Part shown: piece by piece, positions 57,108 through 64,000 of the stretch | How positions within the stretch are numbered: the stretch's first letter is position 1 | Layout: each line of letters opens with the position of its first letter | NCBI RefSeq assembly: GCF_014058705.1 | Contig: NZ_CP059692.1 | Coordinates: forward strand, 62,001 to 126,000 | Length of the DNA stretch: 64,000 bases | DNA from: Aureimonas mangrovi | GTDB taxonomy: Bacteria; Pseudomonadota; Alphaproteobacteria; Rhizobiales; Rhizobiaceae | Direction of reading: 5' to 3' | The notes under the pieces: model-generated | What the model was told of the DNA's origin: nothing | Databases searched by the model: none | Seen by the model: the letters and a program-made list of their open reading frames with translations, nothing else | Translations under genes and position numbers: made by a program

Positions 57108-58511
57108 ATGACCGACATGCCGGACAACCAGGGATCGCGCGTCGCGCTGCCCCTCTTCGCCTCGGCGCTGCGCGAGAGCCAGCGGCTGCGCCTTGCGACG
57201 CTGACGAAGCTGCGCTGGCTTTCGGTCGCCGGTCAGGCCGCCGCCTGCATCTTCGTCGCCTGGGGCCTGTGGTTTCCCTTTCCGGTCTGGGCGTGTTTCG
57301 GCCTCATCGCGCTGTCGGTGGTGCTGAACCTGTTCTTGAGCTTCAACTACCCGCAGAGCCACCGCCTTTCCTCGCGCGCGGCGGGGCTCATCCTCACCTT
57401 CGACATCCTGCAGCCTTCGGGCCTGATGTTCCTCACCGGCGGCGTGCAGAACCCGTTCTCGATCTTCCTGATCGTGCCGGCGATGATCGCGGCGGCCACG
57501 CAGCCCGCGCGCACGGTGGTCGGTCTCGGGCTTCTCGCGATCGCCTCGGCGACCGCCCTCGTCTTCTTCCACATGCCGCTGCCGTGGTCGGGCGCCGAGC
57601 CGCTGCTGCTGCCAGGCGCGTATCTCGGCGGCATGTGGTTCGCGCTCGCGACGACCATCGTCTTCTCCACCTTCTACATCTACCGCGTCGCAGCCGAGGC
57701 GCGGGCGCTGTCCGACGCGCTCGGCGCGACGGAGCTCGTCCTTCAGCGCGAACAGCATCTGTCGGCGCTCGACGGGCTGGCCGCCGCCGCCGCGCACGAA
57801 CTCGGCACGCCGCTCGCCACCATTGCTCTGGTCGCCAAGGAGATGGGCCGCACGGTGCCGGCGGGCGATCCGCAGCGCGAGGATGTCGACCTCCTGATCG
57901 CGCAGTCCCAGCGCTGTCGCGACATACTGCGCCAGCTGACCAGCCTGTCGTCCTCCTCCGAGGTTCATCTGGCGCGCCTGCCCGTGACTTCGCTTCTCGA
58001 CGAAGTGGTGGCGCCGCATCGCGGCTTCGGCGTGGCGATCCGCGTGAACGCCCACGGCGGCGAGGAGGCCGAGCCGGTGATGCGCCGCAATGCCGGCGTC
58101 CTGTACGGCCTCGGCAACATCGTGGAGAACGCGGTGGACTTCGCCCAGAGCGAAGTGACGATCGAATGTCGCTGGAGCGCCGAGGACGTACGCCTCACCG
58201 TGATGGATGATGGCAGCGGCTTCGCGCCGGAGACGCTCTCGCGCATCGGCGATCCCTACATGGCCCAGCGTGACGGCGGCGCGCGTGAATCCGGCGGCGG
58301 CCTCGGCCTCGGCCTCTTCATCGCCAAGACCCTGCTGGAACGCTCGGGTGCGAACATCCGTTTCGCTAATCGCCCGGAGGCGGAGCGCCCGGGCGCGGTG
58401 GTCGAAGTGGTCTGGCCGCGAGAGGCCTTCAACATCGACAGAAGCAGACCTAGCTTGACGGAAGCCGAGGCAGCCCCGCCGGCGATCGCCGACGACAGGC
58501 TGCCCGCATGA
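57108..58511 (+). CDS. actS: Redox-responsive sensor kinase ActS (RegB/PrrB)
   Basis: A 467-residue membrane kinase. Six hydrophobic helices (about 30-200) include the quinone-binding loop FLTGGVQNPFSIFLI. H-box AAAAHELGTPLATI (H230) has the non-standard HELGTP of this family. The redox cysteine that forms an intermolecular disulfide in RegB is present in SQRCRDILRQL (C270). ATP-binding boxes GNIVENAVDF, DDGSGFAP and GGGLGLGLFIAK follow. It senses respiratory redox state and controls nitrogen, carbon-fixation and respiration genes. The cognate regulator follows by 16 bp. Confidence 0.94.
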   Translation: MTDMPDNQGSRVALPLFASALRESQRLRLATLTKLRWLSVAGQAAACIFVAWGLWFPFPVWACFGLIALSVVLNLFLSFNYPQSHRLSSRAAGLILTFDILQPSGLMFLTGGVQNPFSIFLIVPAMIAAATQPARTVVGLGLLAIASATALVFFHMPLPWSGAEPLLLPGAYLGGMWFALATTIVFSTFYIYRVAAEARALSDALGATELVLQREQHLSALDGLAAAAAHELGTPLATIALVAKEMGRTVPAGDPQREDVDLLIAQSQRCRDILRQLTSLSSSSEVHLARLPVTSLLDEVVAPHRGFGVAIRVNAHGGEEAEPVMRRNAGVLYGLGNIVENAVDFAQSEVTIECRWSAEDVRLTVMDDGSGFAPETLSRIGDPYMAQRDGGARESGGGLGLGLFIAKTLLERSGANIRFANRPEAERPGAVVEVVWPREAFNIDRSRPSLTEAEAAPPAIADDRLPA

Positions 58512-58527
58512 GACGAGAGGATGAGCG

Positions 58528-59118
58528 ATGATGAGCGAGACCGCGACGCAGACGCCGCACGGCGCGGGCGCGCCCGTCCACGACCTTTCCGGCCTGGAAC
58601 TGACGATGCTGCTTGTCGACGACGACCGGCCGTTCCTCAACCGGCTGGCACGCGCCTTCGAGCAACGCGGCTTCACGATCACCTCGGCCGAGAACGTCGG
58701 TGAGGGATTGGCGGCCGTTGCCTCCGCGCCGCCGGCCTTTGCCGTCGTCGACATGCGGCTGGGCACCGGCAACGGGCTGGAGATCATCGAGGCGCTGCGC
58801 CGTCGCCGCCCGGATGCGCGCATCGTGATCCTCACCGGCTACGGCAACATCGCGACGGCCGTGACCGCCGTGAAACTCGGCGCCGTGGACTATCTGGCAA
58901 AGCCCGCCGATGCCGACGAGATCATCGGCGCGCTCCTGCGCAAGGGCGATGCGCCGGCGGAACCGCCGGCCAACCCGATGTCGGCCGACCGCGTGCGATG
59001 GGAGCACATCCAGCGTGTCTACGAGATGTGCGAGCGCAACGTCTCGGAGACGGCGCGGCGGCTCTCGATGCACCGGCGGACCCTCCAGCGGATCCTCGCC
59101 AAGCGCGCCCCCCGCTGA
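58528..59118 (+). CDS. actR: Response regulator ActR (RegA/PrrA)
   Basis: A 196-residue two-domain regulator: receiver (about 25-145) with acidic pocket LLVDDDRPF, phospho-acceptor D75 (AVVDMRLGTGNG) and K of YLAKPADA; a proline linker (PAEPPANPMS); and a Fis-type helix-turn-helix (about 155-193, NVSETARRLSMHRRTLQRIL), nearly invariant in the RegA family. It activates or represses redox-regulated genes with ActS. Start at 58528 with GAGAGG at 7 nt; an ATG at 58521 is out of frame. Confidence 0.95.
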   Translation: MMSETATQTPHGAGAPVHDLSGLELTMLLVDDDRPFLNRLARAFEQRGFTITSAENVGEGLAAVASAPPAFAVVDMRLGTGNGLEIIEALRRRRPDARIVILTGYGNIATAVTAVKLGAVDYLAKPADADEIIGALLRKGDAPAEPPANPMSADRVRWEHIQRVYEMCERNVSETARRLSMHRRTLQRILAKRAPR

Positions 59119-59147
59119 AGGGCGGTTGGGGCGTCGGCTGCTGCGCG

Positions 59148-59654
59148 TCAGTCCAGCCCGGCGTCGGCGGAGGGCATAGCGAAGGGGTTGGCCGCCCACT
59201 CCGCCTGCATCAGTCGGTCCGCAGCGATGCGCGCGAAGCGCAACGTCAAGGCTTTTCGGGTGGCAGACGCCAGGCGGTGCTCAGGCGCCTCGCGCAGAAG
59301 CTCCGCGCCATAGCCGTCCGAGAGGATCAGCCCGCACTCCTCCGGGAAAATCTCGACCGGCACGCCCGGATGGGTGGCAAAATAGAGCCGGTCGCAGTGC
59401 AGCCGATATTGCGGCCATTTGCGATCGACCCGAAAGTCCTCGATCGAGGTCTTGATCTCCACGATCGAGAATTCGCCCTTCTCGCTCAGGCACAGGAGAT
59501 CGGCGCGCCGGCCCGAAACCAGCGGGATCTCCGGGAGCACCGAGACGCGCGCTGCCATCATCAGGCGTTGCACGCCGCGCCGGACCATCATCGCGCGTCC
59601 GGACTGGCGCCCGTCGACGAGCGGTTCGTCGCGGAAGGGTGAGACGATCGGCAT
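59148..59654 (-). CDS. mmcB: MmcB-family DNA repair protein
   Basis: A 168-residue protein with a PD-(D/E)XK nuclease-like core: GRRADLLCLS (the catalytic Asp), FSIVEIKTSIEDF (E-x-K) and DRKWPQYRLHCDRLYFAT. This matches the alphaproteobacterial MmcB family (mitomycin C sensitivity in Caulobacter, LexA-regulated there). It convergently faces actR with a 29-bp gap. ATG at 59654 preferred over TTG at 59660; no strong ribosome-binding site is seen for either. No SOS box was identified. Confidence 0.85.
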   Translation of the reverse strand: MPIVSPFRDEPLVDGRQSGRAMMVRRGVQRLMMAARVSVLPEIPLVSGRRADLLCLSEKGEFSIVEIKTSIEDFRVDRKWPQYRLHCDRLYFATHPGVPVEIFPEECGLILSDGYGAELLREAPEHRLASATRKALTLRFARIAADRLMQAEWAANPFAMPSADAGLD

Positions 59655-59732
59655 GGCCAACCGCTAGCCGCATTCGGCGGCGCCGATCAAGCAAAAAGAA
59701 AACAAAACGGAAACAAGACGCGGCGTGCGCCG

Positions 59733-60152
59733 TCAGATCCGGCTGGGCTGGCGCGCCACCACCGCGCCCTCGCCTGCAATCTCGTCGAGGATCGGGCAGT
59801 CCGGCCCCTCGTCTCCGGCGCATTGATCGGTCAGGGCTTCCAAGGCGCGCTTGAGGGAGTTCAGCTCCTCGATCTTGCGATCGATCTCGACCATCCGGCG
59901 CGTGGCGAGGCGGCGCACATCCTCGGAATGGCGGTGCTCGTCACCGTACAGAGACAGAAGTTTCCGTGCCTCCTCGATCGAGAAGCCGAGCGAGCGCGAG
60001 CGCTGGAGAAAGCGCAGAAGATGCACGTCGCGCTCGCCATAGTCGCGATAGCCGTTGCGGGCGCGCGACGGGCTGACGAGCCCGACCTCCTCATAGTAGC
60101 GAATCGTCTTCGGCGGCAGGCCAGAGCGCCGCGACGCCTCTCCGATGTTCAT
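59733..60152 (-). CDS. MerR-family Cu(I)-responsive regulator (CueR/HmrR-like)
   Basis: A 139-residue MerR protein: helix-turn-helix MNIGEASRRSGLPPKTIRYYEEVGL, wing and dimerisation helix, then the metal loop with C111 and C119 (CAGDEGPDC). CueR has C112 and C120 at the same spacing, and the serine at position 76 (CueR S77) marks selectivity for monovalent ions, so Cu(I) is the likely ligand. No copper ATPase, multicopper oxidase or dyad promoter is seen beside it. The ATG at 60152 follows GGGGAAA. Confidence 0.88.
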   Translation of the reverse strand: MNIGEASRRSGLPPKTIRYYEEVGLVSPSRARNGYRDYGERDVHLLRFLQRSRSLGFSIEEARKLLSLYGDEHRHSEDVRRLATRRMVEIDRKIEELNSLKRALEALTDQCAGDEGPDCPILDEIAGEGAVVARQPSRI

Positions 60153-60382
60153 TCGATTTCCCCAATGCTGCCCTTCGCGCATCGAAGCGTGGGAACGAGA
60201 TGTCGCGGGCGCGGCGAAGGTCAACTGTGCCCGTGCGGACACAAAGGATTTGTTAACCATAAGGGCGCCTAATGATGACGTTGCCACCACGGGCGCACCG
60301 GCTCTAAGACGCGATGGAGAGGAACGTCTCGCACCGCAACCGGCGCACCGTCCTCACGTCACACTCGCCGCGCGGAAGCCCG

Positions 60383-61138
60383 ATGACCATCGCCTCCATC
60401 CGATCGCCTCTTCTTGCAGTGCTCCTGGCGGGCGCGGCTCTCGCGGGTTGCACCACCTCTGGCGAGCGCGCCGCGATCGTCGGCCCCGGCGGCACGGCGA
60501 CGGCGTTTGCAGCCAACCCGCTCGGCTTCCGCTCCGGCGGCCCGCTCGGCCCCGTCGAGCTGACGGCCTATGCCGCGGTGGAGGACGGTGGCTTCTCGCT
60601 GCCGGCCATCCCGGTCCAGCGCATCGACCCGCAGTTCCTGCGCCAGCGCGTCGTCTATGACGGCCAGGGCTTCGAGCCCGGTACCGTCGTCGTCGATACG
60701 GGCAGCCACTTCCTCTACGTCGTCGAGCCGTCGGGCACGGCGATGCGCTACGGCATCGGCATCGGCAAGGCGGGCTTCGACTGGTCGGGCGAGGCGTATG
60801 TGCGCGACAAGCAGCACTGGCCGCGCTGGTTCCCGCCGAAGGAGATGATCGAGCGCCGCCCCGAACTCGCGCCTTACGGCAACGAGGTCGGCATGGATTC
60901 GGGTCTGATGAACCCGCTGGGCGCGCGCGCCCTCTACCTCTGGCAGGGCAACAAGGACACGCTCTACCGCCTGCACGGAACGCCGGAATGGTGGTCGATC
61001 GGCAAGTCGGTCTCGTCGGGCTGCATCCGCCTGATGAACCAGGACGTGATGGATCTCTACGAGCGCGTGCCGCTGAACGCCCGCGTCATCGTCCTCAACC
61101 CGGGCGAGACGCTGGCCTCCAAGGCGCGCGTTTCCTGA
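60383..61138 (+). CDS. Lipoprotein L,D-transpeptidase (YkuD domain)
   Basis: A 251-residue exported protein. The N-terminus is a lipobox signal (LLAVLLAGAALAGC, lipidated C23). The YkuD catalytic motif is HGTPEWWSIGKSVSSGCIRL (His and Cys). Such enzymes make 3-3 peptidoglycan cross-links or attach proteins to peptidoglycan, and beta-lactams other than carpenems generally spare them. Rhizobiales rely heavily on L,D-transpeptidases for polar growth. The ATG at 60383 begins the signal peptide; the frame is open 69 bp upstream. A strong terminator follows. Confidence 0.9.
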   Translation: MTIASIRSPLLAVLLAGAALAGCTTSGERAAIVGPGGTATAFAANPLGFRSGGPLGPVELTAYAAVEDGGFSLPAIPVQRIDPQFLRQRVVYDGQGFEPGTVVVDTGSHFLYVVEPSGTAMRYGIGIGKAGFDWSGEAYVRDKQHWPRWFPPKEMIERRPELAPYGNEVGMDSGLMNPLGARALYLWQGNKDTLYRLHGTPEWWSIGKSVSSGCIRLMNQDVMDLYERVPLNARVIVLNPGETLASKARVS

Positions 61139-61180
61139 ACACGCAGGCGCGTGTGACGAGTTAAAGGGCGGGGGACCGCC

Positions 61181-61217
61181 GGCCGGACGCTTCGGGGGAA
61201 GCGTCCGGCCTTTTTTT
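61181..61217 (+). terminator. Terminator of the L,D-transpeptidase gene
   Basis: A perfect 12-bp stem (61181-61192 with 61199-61210, loop CGGGGG) is followed by seven T. It lies 42 bp after the stop. Confidence 0.93.
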
Positions 61218-61309
61218 GTCGAGGGTTGGCGGACGCTTCGGGGACCGCCGGCTTTTCGTCGAGAGTTGCGGGCGCTTCGGAGGAAGCGCGCCGCCTTTCG
61301 CTCAGGGCC

Positions 61310-61636
61310 TCAGGCGGCCTTGTCGGCGGCGATCGTCTGGATCGGCTCGAAACCCTCGAATTCGGGATGGCCGAGATAGAGCGGCTTGGAGGTCGGTGCG
61401 CCGCGATGGGAGGCGCGGAAGCTTTCCGAACGCGTCCAGGCCTCGAAGTCGGCCTTGGAGCGCCACACGGTGTGGGAGGCGTAGAGCTGGTGATCCGCGC
61501 GCTCCGGCCCTTTCAGCATGTGGAACTCGACGAAGCCCTCCATGCCGGCCAGATGCGACTGGCGATTGAGCCAGACGGCCTCGAACTCCTCCTGAGAGCC
61601 GAGCGCCACCTTGAAGCGGTTCATGGCGATGAACAT
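61310..61636 (-). CDS. ABM-domain monooxygenase, IsdG/HmuQ-like
   Basis: A 108-residue dimeric alpha-beta-barrel protein: MFIAMNRFKVALGSQEEFEAVW, FVEFHMLKGPERADHQLYASHTVW and FRASHRGAPTSKPLYLGHPEF. These blocks resemble rhizobial heme-degrading monooxygenases (HmuQ/HmuD, IsdG superfamily), which open heme to release iron, though the antibiotic-biosynthesis monooxygenase family is broad. The His in ASHTVW or ASHRGA could be the heme ligand. GGAGA precedes the ATG at 61636. No heme-uptake genes or Irr/RirA sites were seen. Confidence 0.72.
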   Translation of the reverse strand: MFIAMNRFKVALGSQEEFEAVWLNRQSHLAGMEGFVEFHMLKGPERADHQLYASHTVWRSKADFEAWTRSESFRASHRGAPTSKPLYLGHPEFEGFEPIQTIAADKAA

Positions 61637-61901
61637 CGAGCCTGTCTCCTTCTGTCGGCCGAGCCTTTCTGCCTCGCTTTTCGCATGGCGCGAAAGACTT
61701 GCGAAGGGTAGCGATGGCGAAAGCGATGCCGCAAGCGTGATGACGAGGCGTCTCGCGCGCTCCGCACTGTCTTCCGCGCGCACTACGCAAACCTTTTGGT
61801 ACGGATTAGGCGGCAAGATGCGCGCCGAAGGGCGGCGCCGAAGTCTTGCAGCCGCAGCGTCGTTCCCCGGAACGGCCGACAACCGTTCGAGGAGACGTGG
61901 A

Positions 61902-62738
61902 ATGAGCATGTTCGCAAGTGGCGTTTTCGCAAGACTGGGACGCAGCGCGCTCGTCGCCGGCGCACTTCTGGCCGGCGCCGTGCCGGCGCTGGCCCAGAGC
62001 TGCGGCGACAGCGCGCAGGGCTTCGCGCCCTGGCTGGAGAGCTTCAAGCAGACCGCGCGGCAGGCCGGGATCGGCCAGAACACCATCGACACCGCGCTCG
62101 GCGGCGTGACCTACAATTCCGAGGTCATCCGCCTCGACCGCAACCAGCGCTCCTTCCGCCTGTCGCTCGACGAGTTCATGGAACGCCGCGCGCCGGCCTC
62201 CTTCGTCCAGCGCGGCAAGCGCATCATGGCCGAGAACGCCGCGCTGCTCGACCGCGTCGAGCGGCAGTACGGCGTGCCGCGCGAGATCCTTGTCGCCATC
62301 TGGGGCATGGAGACCGGCTTCGGCGCCAATTCCGGCAACATGAACATCTTTCGCTCGCTGGCGACGCTCGCCTACGACTGCCGTCGCGCCGACTTTTTCA
62401 CCAACGAGCTCTTCGCCGCGCTGCAGATCGTCGATCGCGGCGACAAGCGCGCGCAGGACATGGTCGGCGCCTGGGCGGGCGAGATCGGCCAGACGCAGTT
62501 CCTCGCCTCCAACTACCTGCGCTACGCGGTAGACGGCGATGGCGACGGGCGCCGCGACCTCATCCGCTCGCGGGCCGACGTGCTGGCTTCCACGGCCAAC
62601 TTCCTGCGCCAGCACGGCTGGCAGCCGGGCGCCGGCTACATGGAAGGCCAGCCGAACTTCGCGCGCCTGCGCGACTGGAACCGGGCCGGCGTCTACCAGC
62701 AGGCGCTGGCGCTCTTCGCCTCGCGCCTCGCCAACTGA
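61902..62738 (+). CDS. Lytic murein transglycosylase (MltB-like, GH103)
   Basis: A 278-residue exported enzyme. Signal peptide about 1-32 (SALVAGALLAGAVPALAQS). The catalytic Glu is in AIWGMETGFGANSG; GEIGQTQFLASNYLRYAVDGDGDG and DVLASTANFLRQHGW are GH103 signatures. It cleaves peptidoglycan glycan strands to 1,6-anhydro-MurNAc products, feeding the recycling pathway of AmgK/MurU at 13-15 kb. GGAGACG precedes the ATG at 61902; the long upstream frame is antisense to the monooxygenase gene. Confidence 0.93.
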   Translation: MSMFASGVFARLGRSALVAGALLAGAVPALAQSCGDSAQGFAPWLESFKQTARQAGIGQNTIDTALGGVTYNSEVIRLDRNQRSFRLSLDEFMERRAPASFVQRGKRIMAENAALLDRVERQYGVPREILVAIWGMETGFGANSGNMNIFRSLATLAYDCRRADFFTNELFAALQIVDRGDKRAQDMVGAWAGEIGQTQFLASNYLRYAVDGDGDGRRDLIRSRADVLASTANFLRQHGWQPGAGYMEGQPNFARLRDWNRAGVYQQALALFASRLAN

Positions 62739-62760
62739 CGTTCGAGCCACTTGAGTTCAA

Positions 62761-62790
62761 AAGGCCCCGGCGTTGCCGGGGCCTTTTTTC
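62761..62790. terminator. Bidirectional terminator between transglycosylase and GST genes
   Basis: AAGGCCCCGG (62761-62770) pairs with CCGGGGCCTT (62776-62785) across CGTTG, with T run on plus (62784-62789) and A residues on the left. Convergent genes on both sides. Confidence 0.9.
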
Positions 62791-63514
62791 ATTCCGCGTC
62801 CAGTTCGGGATAGTGGCGAAAGATGCCGTTCTCGTTGAAAGGCTGGCGGCGTTCGCTTTTGAGATAGGCCGAAACCCTGTCATGAGCGCGCACCGTCTCG
62901 ACGAGCGCGATGACCTTCGGATGCTCGCCCTCGATCGCCTTCATCCGGCGCGGAAAGGCGTAGCGCAGCCCCTCGACGAGCTGGAACAGGCCGAGATCGG
63001 CATAGGTCAGGCGGCCACCAATGAGGTATCCCGAGCCGTTGGCGGCGACGAGTTCCTCGTACCAGCCGACGAATTTCGGCATGCGCTCGGCCCGGAATTC
63101 CTGCGCTCTGCGAAGCGCCTCCGTCTTCTGATCCTCGTAGTAGAGCCCGGCGCCGACCGGATGGTGGACGTCGTGCGCCTCGGCGACGACATCGGCCGTC
63201 GTCATCGCGATCGAGCGCGCGAAATGGCGATCGGCTTCGCCGTCGGGCGCCAGCCCCAGCTTCTCGCCGAGATAGGCCGCGATCACGCCGGCCTGAGAGA
63301 TGATCACGTCGCCATCGACGAGAAAGGGCGGCGCGAAAGGGATTCTGCGGCCGCGCTCGCCGTCGAGGAAGGCCTGCATCGCCGCCATCCCGCCGCCCTG
63401 GCTTTCGGGCAACTGCGCCATCTCGCGATAGGGCGCCCCGGCGGCTTCCAGAACGAGGCGCGGAAATTCTCCGCGGCCGGGGATGCCCGGCCAGTACCAG
63501 AGGTCGAAGCTCAT
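62789..63514 (-). CDS. Glutathione S-transferase family protein
   Basis: A 241-residue cytoplasmic GST. N-terminal thioredoxin-like domain MSFDLWYWPGIPGRGEFPRLVLEAAG with Tyr/Ser-type active-site region, the cis-Pro substrate loop APPFLVDGDVIISQAGVIAAYLGEK, and a helical C-terminal domain with GRLTYADLGLFQLVEG. It resembles the nu/alpha-like sigma GSTs that act on reactive electrophiles. The ATG overlaps the stop of the upstream catalase-like gene by 4 nt, so the two form one detoxification operon. Confidence 0.9.
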   Translation of the reverse strand: MSFDLWYWPGIPGRGEFPRLVLEAAGAPYREMAQLPESQGGGMAAMQAFLDGERGRRIPFAPPFLVDGDVIISQAGVIAAYLGEKLGLAPDGEADRHFARSIAMTTADVVAEAHDVHHPVGAGLYYEDQKTEALRRAQEFRAERMPKFVGWYEELVAANGSGYLIGGRLTYADLGLFQLVEGLRYAFPRRMKAIEGEHPKVIALVETVRAHDRVSAYLKSERRQPFNENGIFRHYPELDAE

Positions 63515-64000
63515 GCCGCGCGCTCCTCGGCTTTGGGAGCGTCAATCTCCGCCGCGCTCGCCGGCTCGTGCATCGGACACCCGTTGAAGCGTCGTCGCTC
63601 GGTGGACGACATCTCGTAGGCCGGCTTGCGCACGCGCATCACCGAGCCGAGCGGACGGTGCGCGGCGAGCCCATGCCACGGCGCGAAGGCCAGTTCCTCG
63701 TCGAGCCGTTCGGTGCGCTTCTCGCCCCAGGACGTCTGGCGACCGACGACGATCCGCGCCACCGGCACATAGGGGCTCTTGTCCTCCGGCCAGACGACCG
63801 AGGCGTCCTCGATGGGCATCGTCTCCGGGTCGGTCAGGAGCTGGACGGAGAGTTCCCACTCCCCGCCGCCTTCGGAGAAGATCTTCGCCACCTCCTCGCG
63901 CAGCGCATCCGGCCGGCCCGCCACCTGGACGGGCTGGTCCTTCAGCGCCTTCAGACGCTCGGTGACGGGCGCGATGCGGATCTTCCCCATATAGGGGCCG
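63511..64000 (-). CDS. Catalase-like heme-domain protein (5' end cut by window)
   Basis: The minus-strand frame is open from the window edge to a stop at 63511 (163 residues seen). The C-terminal part VVWPEDKSPYVPVARIVVGRQT, then RLDEELAFAPWHGLAAHRPLGSV, and RKPAYEMSSTERR match the C-terminal region of the catalase-related heme-domain family (LAFxPW-AAHRPLGS is characteristic). True catalases continue further; these short forms are proposed peroxygenases/peroxidases. ATG at 63990 is inside the frame, and residues GPY continue upstream, so the gene begins outside the window. Coupled to the GST. Confidence 0.72.
   Translation of the reverse strand, partial: GPYMGKIRIAPVTERLKALKDQPVQVAGRPDALREEVAKIFSEGGGEWELSVQLLTDPETMPIEDASVVWPEDKSPYVPVARIVVGRQTSWGEKRTERLDEELAFAPWHGLAAHRPLGSVMRVRKPAYEMSSTERRRFNGCPMHEPASAAEIDAPKAEERAA

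Noticed and set aside
54557-57127. 856-codon open frame on minus opposite hrpB
   Set aside because: Shadow of the helicase gene; low-complexity R/A/G-rich translation without recognisable motifs.

Overview
The window is about 64 kb of high-GC (high sixties per cent, judged by eye) chromosomal DNA from an alphaproteobacterium, almost certainly of the order Hyphomicrobiales (Rhizobiales). The indicators are the gene order pckA - chvI - chvG - hprK - EIIA(Man) - HPr - ahcY - divL, a DivL-type pseudokinase, an ActS/ActR (RegB/RegA) pair, Sinorhizobium-type PmtA proteins, and small families such as DUF1150, DUF2852 and DUF3563. I cannot fix the genus; Aurantimonadaceae-like lineages would fit. There are no rRNA or tRNA genes, no CRISPR array and no insertion sequence. 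The window opens inside a DUF1150 gene and closes inside a catalase-like gene.

Layout. 1-4.7 kb: a small heat-shock operon with a likely ROSE RNA thermometer, Tat-exported MsrB, a broken fasciclin gene, ribosome-rescue factor ArfB, PEP carboxykinase and a flavin-binding PPOX protein. 4.9-10.4 kb: ChvI/ChvG envelope-stress two-component system, HPr kinase, EIIA(Man), HPr, then ahcY behind a perfect palindrome. 10.7-22.8 kb: divL, a TsaE-AmgK fusion, MurU, AddB, AddA and thioredoxin. 22.8-29.5 kb, minus strand: trpF, trpB, an inserted ParE/RelE-type toxin-antitoxin pair, trpA, accD, folC, plus a YgjP-like metalloprotein upstream. 29.6-35.6 kb, minus strand: DUF2852, PHB depolymerase, DUF1330, pyrF, polA. 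35.6-36.2 kb: a gene-free, hairpin-rich interval that may encode a small RNA with C-rich anti-Shine-Dalgarno loops. 36.2-46.7 kb: M20 peptidase, a lower-GC MFS exporter/TetR pair (likely acquired), an ArsC-like protein, an orphan Bug-type binding protein, MipA, an APC transporter, DUF3563 and penicillin-binding protein 1A. 46.9-53.6 kb: dnaK, an acyltransferase, dnaJ, two PmtA-like methyltransferases and HdeD. 53.7-64 kb: a short-chain dehydrogenase, HrpB, ActS/ActR, MmcB, a CueR-like regulator, an L,D-transpeptidase, an IsdG/HmuQ-like monooxygenase, a lytic transglycosylase, a GST and the catalase-like fragment.

How the genes work together. Envelope control and cell-wall metabolism recur: ChvG/ChvI, AmgK/MurU recycling, PBP1A, an L,D-transpeptidase, a lytic transglycosylase, MipA and PmtA. 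Heat-shock control (ROSE, a candidate RpoH promoter before dnaK) and redox or metal sensing (ActSR, MsrB, CueR-like) are also present. The most notable structural observations are a dispersed intergenic repeat present three times (10.6, 49.0 and 52.9 kb), the candidate small RNA at 35.9 kb, the toxin-antitoxin pair splitting the trp cluster, a ribosome-binding-site hairpin before DUF3563, and an AccD lacking all four zinc-ribbon cysteines.
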